A DNA stretch of 64,000 nt from Dicaeum eximium (Eukaryota; Chordata; Aves; Passeriformes; Dicaeidae). Below are positions 25,301 to 38,770 of the stretch, piece after piece (the stretch's first letter is position 1; every line of letters begins with the position of its first letter). The position numbers were made by a program, and so were the translations under genes. The notes below the pieces were generated by a model. That model made no database searches. It was given only the letters and a program-made list of their open reading frames with translations, and was not told the DNA's origin. The DNA is taken from the NCBI GenBank assembly GCA_013396995.1, contig VWZP01010282.1:290318-354317 (forward strand), read 5' to 3'.

Positions 25301-26917
25301 GTCACTTTGGAAGCAAGTATATTAACAAAAAATATATGTGTAGGCAAAGTCCAGACACTTGTTTTGACAGTGTATGATTTTGCTCCCTTGTCAAACTTCT
25401 CTTATTACACATGGAATCACAACGCTCATTCTCAACAGGGACATGACGATGCGGGAGATTACCAGTACATCACAGCATGTATTTGCCTTTGGATTGGCTT
25501 CATGTATTTTTAGGCTTATCTGGCTGCCTTGGAGAATACACATGAACCAAATTCAAGCACTGCTTATGCTTTAATTACGCAGCTTTACACTGGACCTACG
25601 CTCTGCATCTCCTCTTTCCACCGAGATACATTTCTGTAGAGTGATTCAGATACTTTATGTGCCTCACTGGATCTCCTTGCTGTAAACATGCAACTTTATT
25701 TAAAATATGAATTCCTAAATTAGATGCAAATAAAATGTTAAATAAGAGATTTTCATCAGTAATTATCTACCAATAAAAATAGTTTTATATGCTTAATAAT
25801 GAATATAATTGTAATTTTTTATGCACATTACTGTGTAAGTATTTGCAATTATTGGTTTACATTATTTTTCTATCAATCTTTTTATCTCTATGGAATAAAA
25901 AACCAGAACATTTTTAACCTAAGCATATACATTTGTAAACCAGATAAATGTTGTGATTATCTCTTCCTGTATATAATTCCTCATGAGGGATTCAGTTAAT
26001 TGAACATACCTTTCAAAACATAATCTATGGCTTAATTAAGCTCAGCAAATATAAAATTTGAAACCACATACCCTCTATTGGCAGCAAACTTGGGGACTTT
26101 TTTTATTTCTTTTTATCTAATGCTACTAATGATTGCTTTGCATAGGCACATAATACATGCAGGTAGCACGATTATATCCAAAACAGAAGTTAAGTTTTTG
26201 ATTTCCCTGTCAGGGATCAAAAGTCTTTTTTTTTTTATACATACATCAACTCTTTCAATAACAAAATAAGAACTTATTGACGTTGAGTAGATTTCATAGC
26301 TTGTAGAAAAGACACATATCATTGTAATGTGTGAAATTTTAATCAGAAATGTGAAGGATAAAGGTAAACTGACTGCTATAATTAATGTGTTCTGCCACAG
26401 ATATTTAGCTGACACATTTGAGAAGTGTGGTTTATGTTAACTATTCCACTGCTTGAATTCTGTCCTTGCTAAATGATGGTAGTGTTTGACAGTTTTAAGT
26501 TGCTTTCCTGTCTTCAGTAAAGTTTTTCTTCATCTAGCATATGATCCTGTAAAACAGAAACTTGCAGTACTGCAGTGGTAGGTGGACAATAGACATGTTG
26601 ATGTAGATAGGCTTTACTTGGTAATATGTGTTAAACCTGCTAGCAAATGTTGTCAGGCTTGAAGCACTTGAACACTGCCTTTCCTCTCCCTCCCTTTTTT
26701 AGTGTTTCAAATATTCTATTTATTTAATCATTCAGTTTGTGAAGACTTGTGCCCACAGCCATACTCTCTTGAATCAAAAAAGGTTATCTTACCCATGGAG
26801 TGAAAATTACTAAAATCTATTACTACAACAATAACAAGGATAGAGTTATAAGAAGATTATTGTTCTCAAAACAAAATGCCTATCTGTTAAATCTAATGCA
26901 TTTTTGGAAAAAGCCCA
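22344..26917. other. Unannotated non-coding sequence
   Basis: No supported gene or repeat family. A slightly GC-richer patch at 24880-25100 keeps several frames open on both strands (up to 110 codons), none recognised. The 25700-26450 part is strongly AT-rich. Confidence 0.5.
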
Positions 26918-27040
26918 AGGCCCTGATTCTGCCACTGTTCCTTGCATTGAGTAGAACCATATGGTCCCATTGGAGTTGATCTAACTGCCTTTGGAGTATG
27001 CTACCACTCAAAATAAATAAGACTGGCAGGATCTGGCCCT
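26918..27040. mobile_element. Palindromic MITE-like element with visible inverted ends
   Basis: The left end AGGCCCTGATTCTGCCACT (from 26918) and the reverse complement of the right end, AGGGCCAGATCCTGCCAGT (27022-27040), agree at 15 of 19 positions. The interior carries the phrase GGTCCCATTGGAGTTGAT, typical of this sauropsid repeat type. The element is about 123 bases, far too short to encode a transposase, so it would have depended on one in trans. No clear target-site duplication remains. It is the best preserved of the relics of this kind in the window. Confidence 0.7.
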
Positions 27041-30000
27041 GAATGAGCACATGGGCTCTGCACCCTGCCCTAGAGGTTAACAAACTGGGTAAGAAAATTC
27101 CAGGGCTGAAGGGGATTCAGCTGAGAAGGCCCTCTCTGATACAAGCTCCCACCCCTCCAGATGTAGGGCCTCTTATGGGAAATGCTCATTCAACATACAT
27201 TTACTTTGGAGGGTTTTCTAAGAAGATATATTCTTTATACATATAATTTATATTTTGTCCTATTTCCAGAAGCAATGTGTAAGTAATTGCTTTAAAGAAG
27301 GAATGACAAACCTGGGACAGACAGAATTGCATTCTGCATTCTAAAGCAAGAGAAAAGATTTTCTGGTGCAGATAATATTTGTTCTCACAACCTACAGAAC
27401 TCATTTTGCAGTCCTTAGGCACTCAGCTTCTCTCTGCCCAGTAAAGACTACCATAAATGCCTATTTTATTTTCCAACCAAATAACATCTTTAAAAAGTTG
27501 TTCTTGCAAATAGAAAAAAAAGTTAACTTTTTCTGCATCATATATCCCCCCCATCAGTACAGCACATTACAGGGCATATTTTCAAAGGGTACTGGGTTAT
27601 GAGTATGCAAAATAAATCCCTATGATCTGTCTGAAATAGATGATTAAAGTGATTTCCTCAGAGTGCAAATAGAGAGAAAAGTATCACTTATGAAAAATCC
27701 CATACTAAAAGTCAGGGATTCTGATTCTTTACTTTACTTCTGCCTCAGATATATCAGTCTTACCTGAAAAGATCTACTGCAGGCGCCTCTTGCCATGCCA
27801 GTATGGGTGTGCAGCAGACAAAAGACATACCAGAAAGGGGAAGACAGATATGCCACTTAAATTAAATAGGAAATGAATTGGCCAGCAAGTTGGCATGTCT
27901 GCTGAGACAAATCATAGACAACATGTCTCTCAACAACAGAACTTATTTGTTTTCTCTTGCCAACAGATTCATCACTGCCCAGGCAAAACAGGCAAAATAC
28001 ATTAGTGTCATGGTAAACTGATAAAGAGAAGTGCCTCAATCTAGCATCCTCAATGGCGAAAGTCTTAGGGCTGTATTGATCTGTGTTATATAAATCTTGT
28101 TTTCTGTCTGCAGAAGTGAATCAGGAATGACCCTTAAGGTTAACAAACATTGTAATGTCTTTCAGCTGGGGCAGATGCCTATGCGCTCCACACATTGTAT
28201 TTGGTCAAGTCCCATCTTGTCATTTTACTGCCAAGGAGCTTAACTAATTGCTGGCAATCATAAGACAGTTTGATGGAAGTAAAGAATTCCTACAATTGTT
28301 GCCCCTCTCCCTTTTTTTCCTCAGCCTTAACAAGCACTCAGAGCCATGTAGCGGAAAACAATCAACACTGAATTAGTCAGCAGGAGTCTTAGCTGAGCTG
28401 GAACTTTATGTAATTGGCATGTCATGTCCGTACATAGCCAGAAGCAGGCCTGATTAAGCTGATGTATTTTGTTTCAGTAAACTTTTACAAAAGCCACTTT
28501 ACCTCTTATTTGGTTGCACGTCATAGCATGTGCTTAACATGAGATTTTTCTGCAGAGCAAAGGCATTAGAGAGTCACCACAGGCATTTTGGACCAGAGAA
28601 GCATTGTCATACTGGAATGTGCAATATTACATAACAATCGAGCCTCTAGAAAGAGCCAGTAACTAAAGAAGCAAGTTCGTTATCGGAGCTCTATAACTCT
28701 TACACCAAACTTCTTTGGTTTCTGTGCACAACTTCATTTTCTACAGCCTATTTAAGCAGGTTTGAGGAAACAAGATGCTAGTTAAAGTTTTCTGTTAGAA
28801 CTATTTCTAATTAAACTTGTATAGTTTTCTTGGGGTTTAGTTCCCATGCAACAAGGAATCCTTCCAGCAGAGATACTACTCAGGGCACTTAAGTAGTCCA
28901 CTCTATCCTATCCAATAAAATTTTACTGTGAGTTTTACTTCACCCTACAGATAGATTTTAGTCTTAATTTGCTAAAAATGCCAGTCTGCATGGAAAAAGA
29001 AAGTATCTAATCCTTATTGCTTAAATAAATCATAAAGCTTAAGGCATGCCAGCTGTACTCTTTCGCAGTAGTGTCCTTTTTGTCATAACCTTAAATCAAA
29101 CGATATAGTTGAACTTGGCATAGATTATTAAAGCTAAAAGAGTGAGTATTCCGTGCTTCTATTACGTCATAGTAGACAATATAAAGACAAGATTCAGGGA
29201 ACTAATGGAGCTTTTTTCCTTTTGTCATAGAAAGGTCAAGCTAGTTTTCCACATTTTATATGTGTGTCATTCTCAATATAGCAACAGAATCTCTTTTAGA
29301 AAACAATGTAAGTAAATGTCTCTACGAAGCTACTAGTCACCTGATCAAAAGCCAATGTTGAAAAACACTTCTAATGACTTTCTCTTATGCATCAGTGCAC
29401 CTACTAATGAGCTGCCAGAAAAGGCTTTGCAAAGCTTTGCTAAGATAGAGCAGGAATGTGAGAAGCCTGAGATCTAACTTCCCTGCTGTGATCCCTGCCT
29501 TTCTACTAACAGGGAGCCCAGGCGCAGGGCTACTAATGAGCATGCTGGAGAGAGTGTCCAGCCCAGCTCCAGCTAGAGACAATCCACCTGTCTGCACTCC
29601 AGTGCAGGGAATGCTGCATGACAGTAAGACACCCCGTTGTATTTTTTCCTTAAATAATTTAGGTATTTATTGATTTTCTTCACATTTTTATTTTGGGGCT
29701 TTTTTCTTATTGTTTTGGTTTGGTTTGGCTTATATATTTTTTTTTGCCTTGACCTTGCTCTCAGTAGCAGCTCTCACTGTCTTTGGAAGAAAGCAGCAAG
29801 TTTCAAATGCAGGCTTTCCCTCCATAACTATTATTTGATTTGATCTAAGGAAAACAGTGCTGTTATAGCACATACTGCTCTCCAGAATTTCAAGTTTATT
29901 CCTCCTATAACATAATTATGCATCCTTAGCTTGATATTACAAAAATGGTAATGGTAAAACTTGTAAAAAAAAAGCCCCAGATGTCCTTTTATTGAAGAGG

Positions 30001-32316
30001 AAAAAATAAAAAACATGTAACAGCTGCCTGACACTAAAAATAGTGCAAATTGCATAAATTAGAGCCCACATTTCAAAGCCACTACACTCAACATCTTTAT
30101 CTACAGTCAAAAGCCAGCAGGATACTGGTATGAAACATTTACTTAACTCTGTTTGCAGAAATTCTGTATGAATGGAATAGTTACCGCAGGATACCTTTCA
30201 ACTCCAAGCTGCTCACAAATGCATCATGACCATACCTAGCTCCCTTTGGGCTTTTCTTGAGGTTACCCTGACATTTAATATTTTGTTAGCCAAAGAGACA
30301 GGTTTGCAGAACAGACATTAGTTAACATTGCCAGTTAGCAGTAGGATGTCACAATTATTCTGAAAGAAGTACAGAAATGTAGCAACGGAAATCAGTGATA
30401 AATTTCCTGTATTATGCTCCAGATTGTCATTGAGAAAAGCTATTCAAGCCAGCCAAATTATTTGCTATTTCCACTTCTTGTTTGCCTCTGTTTCCTGTCT
30501 GGGTTTTGACATCAGAAAACCTCTACTATGTTGCACCTAGGAAGAAAATGTGTCCTCAGTGCATTATTGATCTCCCATAGTTTCTTCAACTAAGTCTTCA
30601 CCATTATGAACAAATATCTCAGGGATCTATAATCTCCTGTTGATACAAATCCTCACTGACATTCATGGGACTTGAGTGTGCACACTGCATAGGGAAAAGA
30701 AAACACACTACTGATGTTCAGGACTAATACTTGGAAAATCTAGTATTAAAATACAGTAGTATTATAAGCACATTCACCTCCACACTTGTAGGCTAGTCAT
30801 TCTGAGTAGGAGCTTTAATTTTCTACTCAGTGAGCTCTCTTTCTGACAATATTTTAGAAATACTTAATTTCTTTTTAATTTCTTTTTTTCTAGCTAACAC
30901 CTCAGCTTTCCATTCTTAGAAGATTTTAAAATACTTGTTACTTCTTTGCTGAAAAGAGAACTTAACAATTTAAAAACTTTCCTAATTTCCATCATTTTAG
31001 CTGAATTTACAGGGACGCATTGAATATGAAATCTTGAAAAATAAATTTCATGCATGAAGAAATAAATTATTCAAGTGTATAAAAGTTTGAGACTGCTAGT
31101 AAACTTGCTTGGGCCAGATTTTTCTGAATATGTGTAGTGCATTTAATGAAAGATCTCACATAAATGCTTCACTATTCTCTTGATATTTGGCCTTAATAAA
31201 TACCTAAATGGTGCCTGGTAAGGCCATCCTTTAAACATGCTGAAGAGAGTCACCAGATTTATGGAAGAAAAAAGTACTGATAGAGGCTCCTGAGCAGCAA
31301 AAAAACATCTTCTAGGGGTAGATGCTGGGCTCTCTAGTGCTTCTGTAAACACTCTTTGGCTGCTGAAGAAACCTTGCAGCATGAAACTCTCATCCTTCAT
31401 GTTCCTACCACACCGCAAACCCCTGCTCCTCTGTTCTTCTGCTATCCTATTCTGGTCTTCCAAACTCCCAGGATGAACACGGTTGCCCGTACCTAATACA
31501 GCTCATTTCATTTCCTAGGAACATTAGGTTACAAAGAACATGTAAAATCTACCCCTCTTGTTAAACTGCAAAGCCTAGCTCCTACATGAGATAACTCATA
31601 TCAACTCTTTTGCCGTATTTTTCTGTAAAGTGTTCTGTGCCTATTAGTGCATCAGCCCTATTCTCTGAGGATATACTGTATAATAGAATTAAAAGTGCTT
31701 TGAAATTGCCAATCATCTTTCAGTCTGTGCAGTGAAGGAGACATGAGAAAGAATGGAGCTTTTCTAGCTCTATCTCCTCAAAAATTAGTTTATAAAAAAA
31801 TTTCTGTGAAACATTTTCCCTGTGAATGCCCAGATTTTTTCAGAATTTCAAATAGAAAACCTCAAAGTGTGTTGGTAAAAATCTATTACTGTATGGTTGT
31901 AAATATTTTTCATTATTTGGTTTATTTTAATAAAAAACTACAATGACATTACAAGCTCAGAACAGAGTATATTATCAGAAAATATTATCTTTCAAAATAT
32001 TTATTTTCTCTCTTTAAGTTTTTAGGTACAGAGAAAACTGTTTAAAAAATCATTTCTTACTTCTACAGAATGAAAGAAAATTTTAAAATTCAAGAATTGA
32101 TATTGTTTGATCAACTCTGATTTATCATAAGCTCACACTTTTGCTGGTGGTTTGACAACCGAGTTTCCCCTCTCACATAAGCCTGGCATGAAATAAATAT
32201 TCCTTTTAATAATTTTGATTCATTAGGAGGAAAGGTTGGTTTCCCCAAAGTAGCTGAAATATATGTGGATTTATGAGTCAGAGCAGGAGACCTCTCTAAA
32301 TGATAGCAACAATTTA
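27041..32316. other. Unannotated non-coding sequence
   Basis: No gene supported. The 28120-28700 stretch is free of recognisable repeats and of even composition, a texture often seen in conserved non-coding blocks, but that is only an impression. At 29712-29745 there is a TTTGG/T-rich low-complexity tract. At 30650-30690 the phrase TCACTGACATTCATGGGACT resembles the palindromic element core but has no partner arm. Confidence 0.5.
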
Positions 32317-32580
32317 CAGAGAGTTCCGAGAAGACTAATAGAAATGGTTATGAGGCTGGAAGACATGTATACATATAATTTCACAGAGTCATAAGTAAGA
32401 CATATGGGGAGAATGATAACAGTCTAAATTTTTAAAGCATATTAGCAAGAGCGATAGAGAAAAAATTAGACTGAATATTAAAAAAAAAAATTCCTGAAAA
32501 TGAGCTGAATTAGGCAGTTGAATAGTCTCCAAAGGACTGATGGGAACCCAACTGCAAGATACATTACAACTAGACTAAGA
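32317..32580 (+). mobile_element. CR1 LINE relic, 3' coding part
   Basis: The plus strand begins AGAGTTCCGAGAAGACTAAT and GAAATGGTTATGAGGCTGGA, matching the CR1 segment 'agggttcagagaagagcaactaaaatgattagggggctgga'. It then passes through GAGAATGATAACAGTCTAAA and ends with AGACTGAATATTAAAAAAAA, GGCAGTTGAATAGTCTCC, the counterpart of 'agactgaatattaggaaaaacttcctg...ggcagtggaatagtctcc'. The order matches the family from the thumb region of reverse transcriptase to its C-terminus. Stops and indels are numerous; there is no intact frame and no 3' terminal repeat. Confidence 0.8.
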
Positions 32581-33924
32581 GGGCCACTGGGGTGACCTGC
32601 CAGGTTTTACTTTTTCACATGCCGGTCTTCAAAGAATTGAAGTACTAGAAAGTCAGAAGAAAACAGAATGGAGAAGTTTCAGATCCAAGGCTGTCTTGAT
32701 AGTATTATTTCATATCTTAGCTGAGATTTGCAATTTCCTGTCATCTTATCAGGGTTCCTTGGTCAACTCTGGGTGTTAAGTCAATGAGATGCTGAATGAC
32801 TTACCTTGGCTGCTGGTAAAGTTAATGTGTTATAACAGATTTTATATGGGATGATTTATGTATTTAGGATTTTTATGTCAATAATTACTGTGCATGTTAT
32901 ACGACCATTTCATAAAATTACACATCACCATAAAATAACTGTATATGGCATATTTAATTTTGAACTTCCAAAGACAAAAAATGGAAGTAGTTACAATAAT
33001 CATTATTTTCAATTTTATGTAGTTAAGTGGTTTTACAAAAAAAAATTAGCCTTCCAAATTACATAGTTACAATGTGTTAATGGTAGCATAACATGTCATT
33101 ACATTATGCAGCTTAATTTCATAGATATTATATATAGTTGGATATTTTAGACTCTTTTATCCTTACAGTTATTACAAGACACTGATTTCTTTCAAACCAT
33201 ATTCTGCTTAACACTTATGCAGTATAACCTTTGATGATCCAATTCATTTGGACACTTGGATCGCAAAAGAAATTGGTGCTATTGCCTTAATTTCTTACCA
33301 TGAAATGGGAACAGTGCTCCCATTCCTTGCAGTTTTCTCTGTGAACCCTTCCTTTTTGATTTTTCCCTACTTATAAAACATGTTCTTCCAAGACAGCTGA
33401 TGGGACAGGAGTTCTGCATAGCGAGAAGATGATGATGAAAATCACCTTGTCTGTGCTCTTCTAATGGTCACCTGTGAGGTTTGGATTCATCCTGCCTAAC
33501 TTTCTAAAGGGACACCTAATCTAGGTACTTCAGTTAAATTCTTGGAGTCATGTGGGATGGATCTGGGACTAAGTGTCCCTAGATACCCCTAAGGTATTCT
33601 AGGCTACTCAGACCTTTAAATTATGCCATTGCACCCTATTGTCCTGTTGTTCTGTATGTGTGGCTTCAGGGGACTCAAGGGCAAAGAGTGGTTTTGTGTC
33701 AAAAAAATGAAAGAACAAATGGTGCAAAATGGTGCAAAAATCCACCAAAACTCTCTGATGCCTACAACAAAAAAGAACTTCAAATACTTCTTCTGATGTT
33801 TTGCCTTGGTTTCTTTACATAAATTTCATCTCTTTTTGATCCACCCTCAAAGCATTCAGACCCTTTTGGATTTTTAATTTGCCATCTTCTCTATTTACTC
33901 TTCCTTTAAGGCATGTTGTCTAAA
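32581..33924. other. Unannotated AT-rich non-coding sequence
   Basis: No repeat or gene recognised. A duplicated GGTGCAAAA occurs at about 33720-33740. The interval separates two CR1 relics of opposite orientation, so they are independent insertions. Confidence 0.5.
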
Positions 33925-34170
33925 ACTTTTAATTAGTATGGAATTCATTTTGTCCTCAAGGTCACTAATGAATATATTGAATAATGCTGATTCCAGTTCC
34001 TGACCCCTAAGTACTCCCATCAACACAGCCTCCCAGTCACTTGCAGCTACATTTACAATATCTCTTTACCTGCTATTTGTCATTCCTTTCTTCAGCCATA
34101 TATAATTATGGCTCTACAGGAGCATGCCTCATCATTGTTTAAAATTCTCCTTGACCAACCTGCACTTCTG
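33925..34170 (-). mobile_element. CR1 LINE relic, reverse-transcriptase region, minus strand
   Basis: On the minus strand, 34017 down to 33961 reads GVLRGQELESALFNIFISD without interruption and continues as LED to 33952. This is the CR1 block whose family form is close to GVPQGSVLGPxLFNIFISDLE, located just before the catalytic YADD-type motif. The sequence further upstream on that strand (34020-34170) is compatible with the preceding region but too worn for certainty. The fragment is truncated at both sides and non-functional. It covers the same part of the protein as the relic at 3685-4330. Confidence 0.8.
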
Positions 34171-34693
34171 TAAAGGTAACTTCATGTCTGCACACTCTTG
34201 TCTCTGTCTAACCAGCCTGGAGGATGGTGTACAGAGAAGAGAAGCTATTCTGATCATTCTTCCCCACACTTCCCATTGGGAATGATTTATGGCACATCAA
34301 GTCCCTCAAACATTGCTCAGACATTTTCTTGGAAAGTTAAATCAGCATAGTCTGTAAGTGGGCTGGGAATTACACAGGGTAACCAACAATCTCCCCCATG
34401 CCTGGCTCTCCTTCAGTTAGCACAGGCAAGGCATGGACACAGACTGCTTCTTCTTGGAATAAAGTGGAAATTACTGGACGCAAATGACTGGAAATGTTGG
34501 GCCATAGGTAGTAACATAATCCATAGTACTTTATATTTTTATTTCTTTTTTTTCTTTTTTGGAATTAGCAGCTTCTTTCACAAAATCACTAGGTTTAGAA
34601 GAGACTAGAGTTACAAGAAATCAATTACTTCAAACCTGTAAAGGAAAGCATTTTGAGGTATGAAAAGAAAGTAGAAGAGAGTAAAGCATCACA
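34171..34693. other. Unannotated sequence with a T-rich tract
   Basis: A T-rich low-complexity tract lies at about 34540-34562. An 8-bp inverted pair (CCATGCCT/AGGCATGG) occurs near 34396 and 34430. No gene is supported. Confidence 0.5.
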
Positions 34694-34780
34694 CAGTACA
34701 GATAAGAAAACAAGATCTTTGCCTAAGGACCTTCCCCTTGCAGCACAGTAAGACAGGTATTTGAGCTGTTACTCCTTCAC
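34694..34780 (-). mobile_element. Possible MIR-type SINE relic, minus strand
   Basis: On the plus strand the phrases ACAGATAAGAAAAC, TTTGCCTAAGGACC, GCAGCACAGTAAGACAGG and TATTTGAGCTGTTACTCCTT occur in the order of an antisense MIR core ('acagatgaggaaactgag...cttgcccaaggtcacacagc...cagg'). Individual matches are short, so this is tentative. Confidence 0.4.
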
Positions 34781-37700
34781 ATGTCATCTCAGTCTTTTCT
34801 GCATGCTCTTCTTGCACTGTAGTTAAAGCCTTATAAACCCAGGATTCCTATATACCCTTTCAATTATAAAGTAATTGTTTATATCTAAATTATTCCACTA
34901 TGCCCTCTTGGATGGCCAGAATTTGCAAACAATAATCAGTTATGATTTGCCACTTTCCTTACAGTATATTTTCTGTTTCAAGAAGGAGCTATAGTAATAA
35001 CTTCTGCTGAAGGCTACTGTAGTCCCTTTCTCAGTTTTGGCAGTACAAATTGTTGTATAAGACTCAATTTCCTATGTCTACTTCACACCTTAACCACCAT
35101 GTCTGGAAAGTCAAACTGACCCATAAATCCCTCATCAAGTTGTAGAGTCACTGTGCTAATGCACTCTAATAGCAGAGCCTTATGCAGGACAGCAACAATT
35201 AAAACATAAAAAAATCTAGTCAAGTATGTCTCTTTTTTATCAAAATGCATTCCTTTGATTTGCTAGTATAAAGCAATGCTTCATGAACACATCACGTAAA
35301 CATTAATAAAAACGTAACAATTCTGATGTTTGTCTTAGACAAACTGTGTATAGGCTATTATGTGATAGATAATATCAGGAACAAGGAACAAACTCATCTC
35401 TAAATTCATTATTAGAGCCCTGTTAATATTCTCTCTCTTTCCATCATCTGAAAAGTTGGCAAATATGTGCTCTGCATCATCAGTGTAACAACCTCCATAT
35501 AAATTGCAGTAGATATTTCTGTAGCATTTGTACTACACACCAACAAAAATTGTTCCAATCAGCACTCAGCAGTGTACGTATTTTTTAACAACTCTAACTA
35601 ATCCCATTTCTGCAAGTGATTTTAACACAGATCACAGATGAAAAAAAAAAAAATATATGCAGAACTGAATGCGCACGCAGCCATATTTTGAAGAAATATG
35701 TACTTAAATCAACTAGGATTGATCAAAAATTGTTCTTCCAAAATAGAAGGTGTACTCTGAGCAATTGGACTGTGACGTTCTAAATGGGAAAGTTTCATTA
35801 CTGAGCTTTTTTATATTGACATTTTTTTATATTCTGTTTTGTATTTTAGGGATATTGCATAATAGATTCCAAAACAATCCAAATTAACAATACCTTTCAA
35901 TTTTCCTTAAAATCTTTGCTGACTCAGGGGACAGATCTACTGCTTTCCCATTCTATTTAATATTTCCCAGGAAATATGAAAGTCAAGATAAAGCTAATTC
36001 AATAGAAGTGCTGCCAAAAGAACAAAAAATGGATCTCTTTAACTGCCACCACACTGAATGGTCCATAGAGATCCTTGGCACAGGCACCTCCTTTAGCTTC
36101 TTCTGAGATAATTACGTATTAATAACTAAGTATTCTGTTCAAATGGATGTTCAGACATCCTCAGTCAGGACTTGCCTGATTCTCATACCAGGTTAGTCTG
36201 CAATGCCTGCAGATTCTCCTCTTCCCAAATCCTACTCTTACACTTCCTCCCAGAAAGGATGCGTTGCTCACCAGGGTGACATGATGCACTTGTTTTCAGT
36301 GACAAAGCTCTGTGTCAGGCTATTACACATCACAAATATTTCCAGCTACTTAAATTCATGGAAATCAGCACTTCAGGAATTGTCTAGGATTTTGGATGTC
36401 TGCTTGGATGTTGTACTAATAATTTTCACACTTCAAGATCTTCTGCTACCATTGCCAAATCAGTGCAGCTCTTGATTAATTGAAGATCACGATTAGTACT
36501 TGAAAAAATTGTTTGCAAAAACCACAGATCGCCTTAGCCATCATAGTGGAAGACAAAAAAGGCAAATGCTCAACTGAAAAGAAAGTTTGCAAGTATTTCT
36601 GCCTAATACATTTTTCCCTAATATGGAGCAGGAACCCTAGCCCGCTGTCTCCCCTACGAGGCAATGTGCACCCTCTGGACCCTGCTGTGCATACAACTGC
36701 AGACTTCTGTATTCAAGAAGTGCTAGACAGAGGCTTTCAGCTACAGCTCTGAAGATAATCTTAACAACAACAAACCCAAAAAGGTTTGTACAAAACCAGC
36801 AGAGATTATCTGTCTATGTTTTTGCTCCACAAAATTACGTGACCTATGGGTTTATGAGTATCAGCACATTCAATTACTTTCCTTTGGAAAAGTTTTTCCC
36901 TCTTACTCTAAACTGCATATGAAGCTGCATCTTCTGATATGTGTTTATACATCATACATTTCCCTTCAACTCTAACTCCTCTAAGGGAGTAATTACACAA
37001 TTCAAATCTTCAGAATAAGCCAGAAATTCCAGGCTTTAGTCATTTGCCAGTCAGCAAAAGTTACTGTGATTATGACTGTCAGCTACTCAGGAGCATGTTC
37101 ATTTTCTTAGTTCAGTCACTTTTCTTCTTGCAAGGCCATTGAAATGTTGATAGTACTTCCTATCTTTCCTATAACATTTTCCATCAAAACTCATATGTGA
37201 ACACTTCATAGAGGAGGTAAATGTCCTACCATATTCAAGAGAGAGAGAAAAATTAAGATATAAGGAGGCTGAGTATTTTCCCCAAAATCTTTCGGTGGAT
37301 GAGCAGCAGGAGTGCAGCCTTGTTTTCTTGGTGGTCTGCCCAAATAATGCCACATGATGATAGTCATGCCTCACTCCTTGCTAAGAAACCAGTAAAACTA
37401 TAACACCATCAGAGCTGCAGAGGCAATCAACACTTTATTGAGACAGGTTTTAAGTATTAGTTCCTAACATCTTGCTTGGTTGGTTCATTTTTCATACAGT
37501 GACAACACATCACCTAAAGCACACAAGTACCCATCGGTAATACTTTCTAGCACTGACCCTAAAAGCAGAACATCAGAAAAGCATGAACATCAGTAGCTGG
37601 TGAACCTAAATCTTGCTCAGGAGCAGTGTTCCACTAAATAGGATTTTACCCTTTCAAGTCAGCTGCAAGCTTAGTTTTACAACAGCTTAGTGAAAATAAA

Positions 37701-38720
37701 AGCTATTTTATTGAATATTTTAGATTTGAAACCAAAGAATGCAGCAGTGGAAGTAGCTGCTATACTTGTTAGCTCTTATACTATATAGCAAGGTCTTATA
37801 GCCCATTCATTTTAAATGGTGATCTATATTCTTCTTCCAATTGCCACAGCCACTGAACTGGAAGAAACAATCCAAACAAAGCTAGACCATGTGTCAGATG
37901 GGTCATTTAAATTTTTGCTGTGAAAGACATTAATAATATTCTCATTTTAGTAATCATCTGAGAGTTTTAGAATTAACAAGCCAATGAGGAAAAAAAGGGC
38001 CATTCAGAGTTTTCAGGTTTTCTTTTGGCTAATGAAATGCAAGAGTGTTAATTTACACTTGGAACACATAGGCAAGGTTTTACGTCTGTTTTAAAACAAA
38101 GAGCATCATCTTAGAAATTTTTTTAATGGTAATAAAATGTGAATCATGCATATGCTATACAGATAAGACCCTACTTGCCAGTGATTGGCAAGAGTGCATT
38201 CAGTAGAAAGAGGATTTCTACTCAGATATTTTCTCTCCATTCAGCATTTTAAAAAAGAAGCTCTGGTGAATCCAGCACGCCAGTTCTTCCAGGGCAAACT
38301 CATCTAGGTCTAAACAGTCATAATTTAAACATTCAATCACATCAAATTAAGCAGTAGAAATAAAGAATTAACCCATCTTAGCAGGATTACCAGAATTCCC
38401 ATTTTTAAGTACCGCATTTTTTAAACAGCACCTAATAGGTCTTTTATTTTATTAGAGTCATATGCTAAAACACTTTTGGAAAGAGTCCTACAAAAATTTC
38501 CTCTTTTAAGCTGAAATAAACTCAAGCCCTGTATGCTCACAGGGAGAACCTGGCTTTTTTGGTTTTTTACCTTTAAGTATAAATGCTTTCCTATAACCAC
38601 AGCCTAGCAGGGAGGCAATGCCACTTGGCAAAAAAAACTTATATTAAGTGCACTTGCTGGAACTGTTTATACTTTGTTCCTGAGAAATAGATTGAGTACT
38701 TGATAGTATAACACAATGAG
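34781..38720. other. Unannotated AT-rich non-coding sequence
   Basis: Includes an A13 run at 35641-35653. Short open frames (36203-36475 plus, 90 codons; 37099-37374 minus, 91 codons) are not recognisable. No repeat family identified. Confidence 0.5.
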
Positions 38721-38753
38721 AGGTACGGGTGGTGGAGATCGGATCGGATGCTT

Positions 38754-38770
38754 GGGCGGGGGGAGCGGGG
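38754..38770 (+). promoter_or_regulatory. Isolated GC box in a small CpG-containing patch
   Basis: The sequence GGGCGGGGGGAGCGGGG stands out from AT-rich surroundings. It contains a GGGCGG Sp1/KLF-type GC box and sits beside a GGATCGGATCGGATG repeat at about 38734-38750, giving an unusual local cluster of CpG. There is no TATA box, initiator or exon evidence nearby, so a promoter role is only a possibility. Confidence 0.4.

Noticed and set aside
29425..29460. Possible CR1 antisense fragment (AAAGCTTTGCTAAGATAG)
   Set aside because: Match to the family is only about 15-20 bases and the flanks do not extend it.
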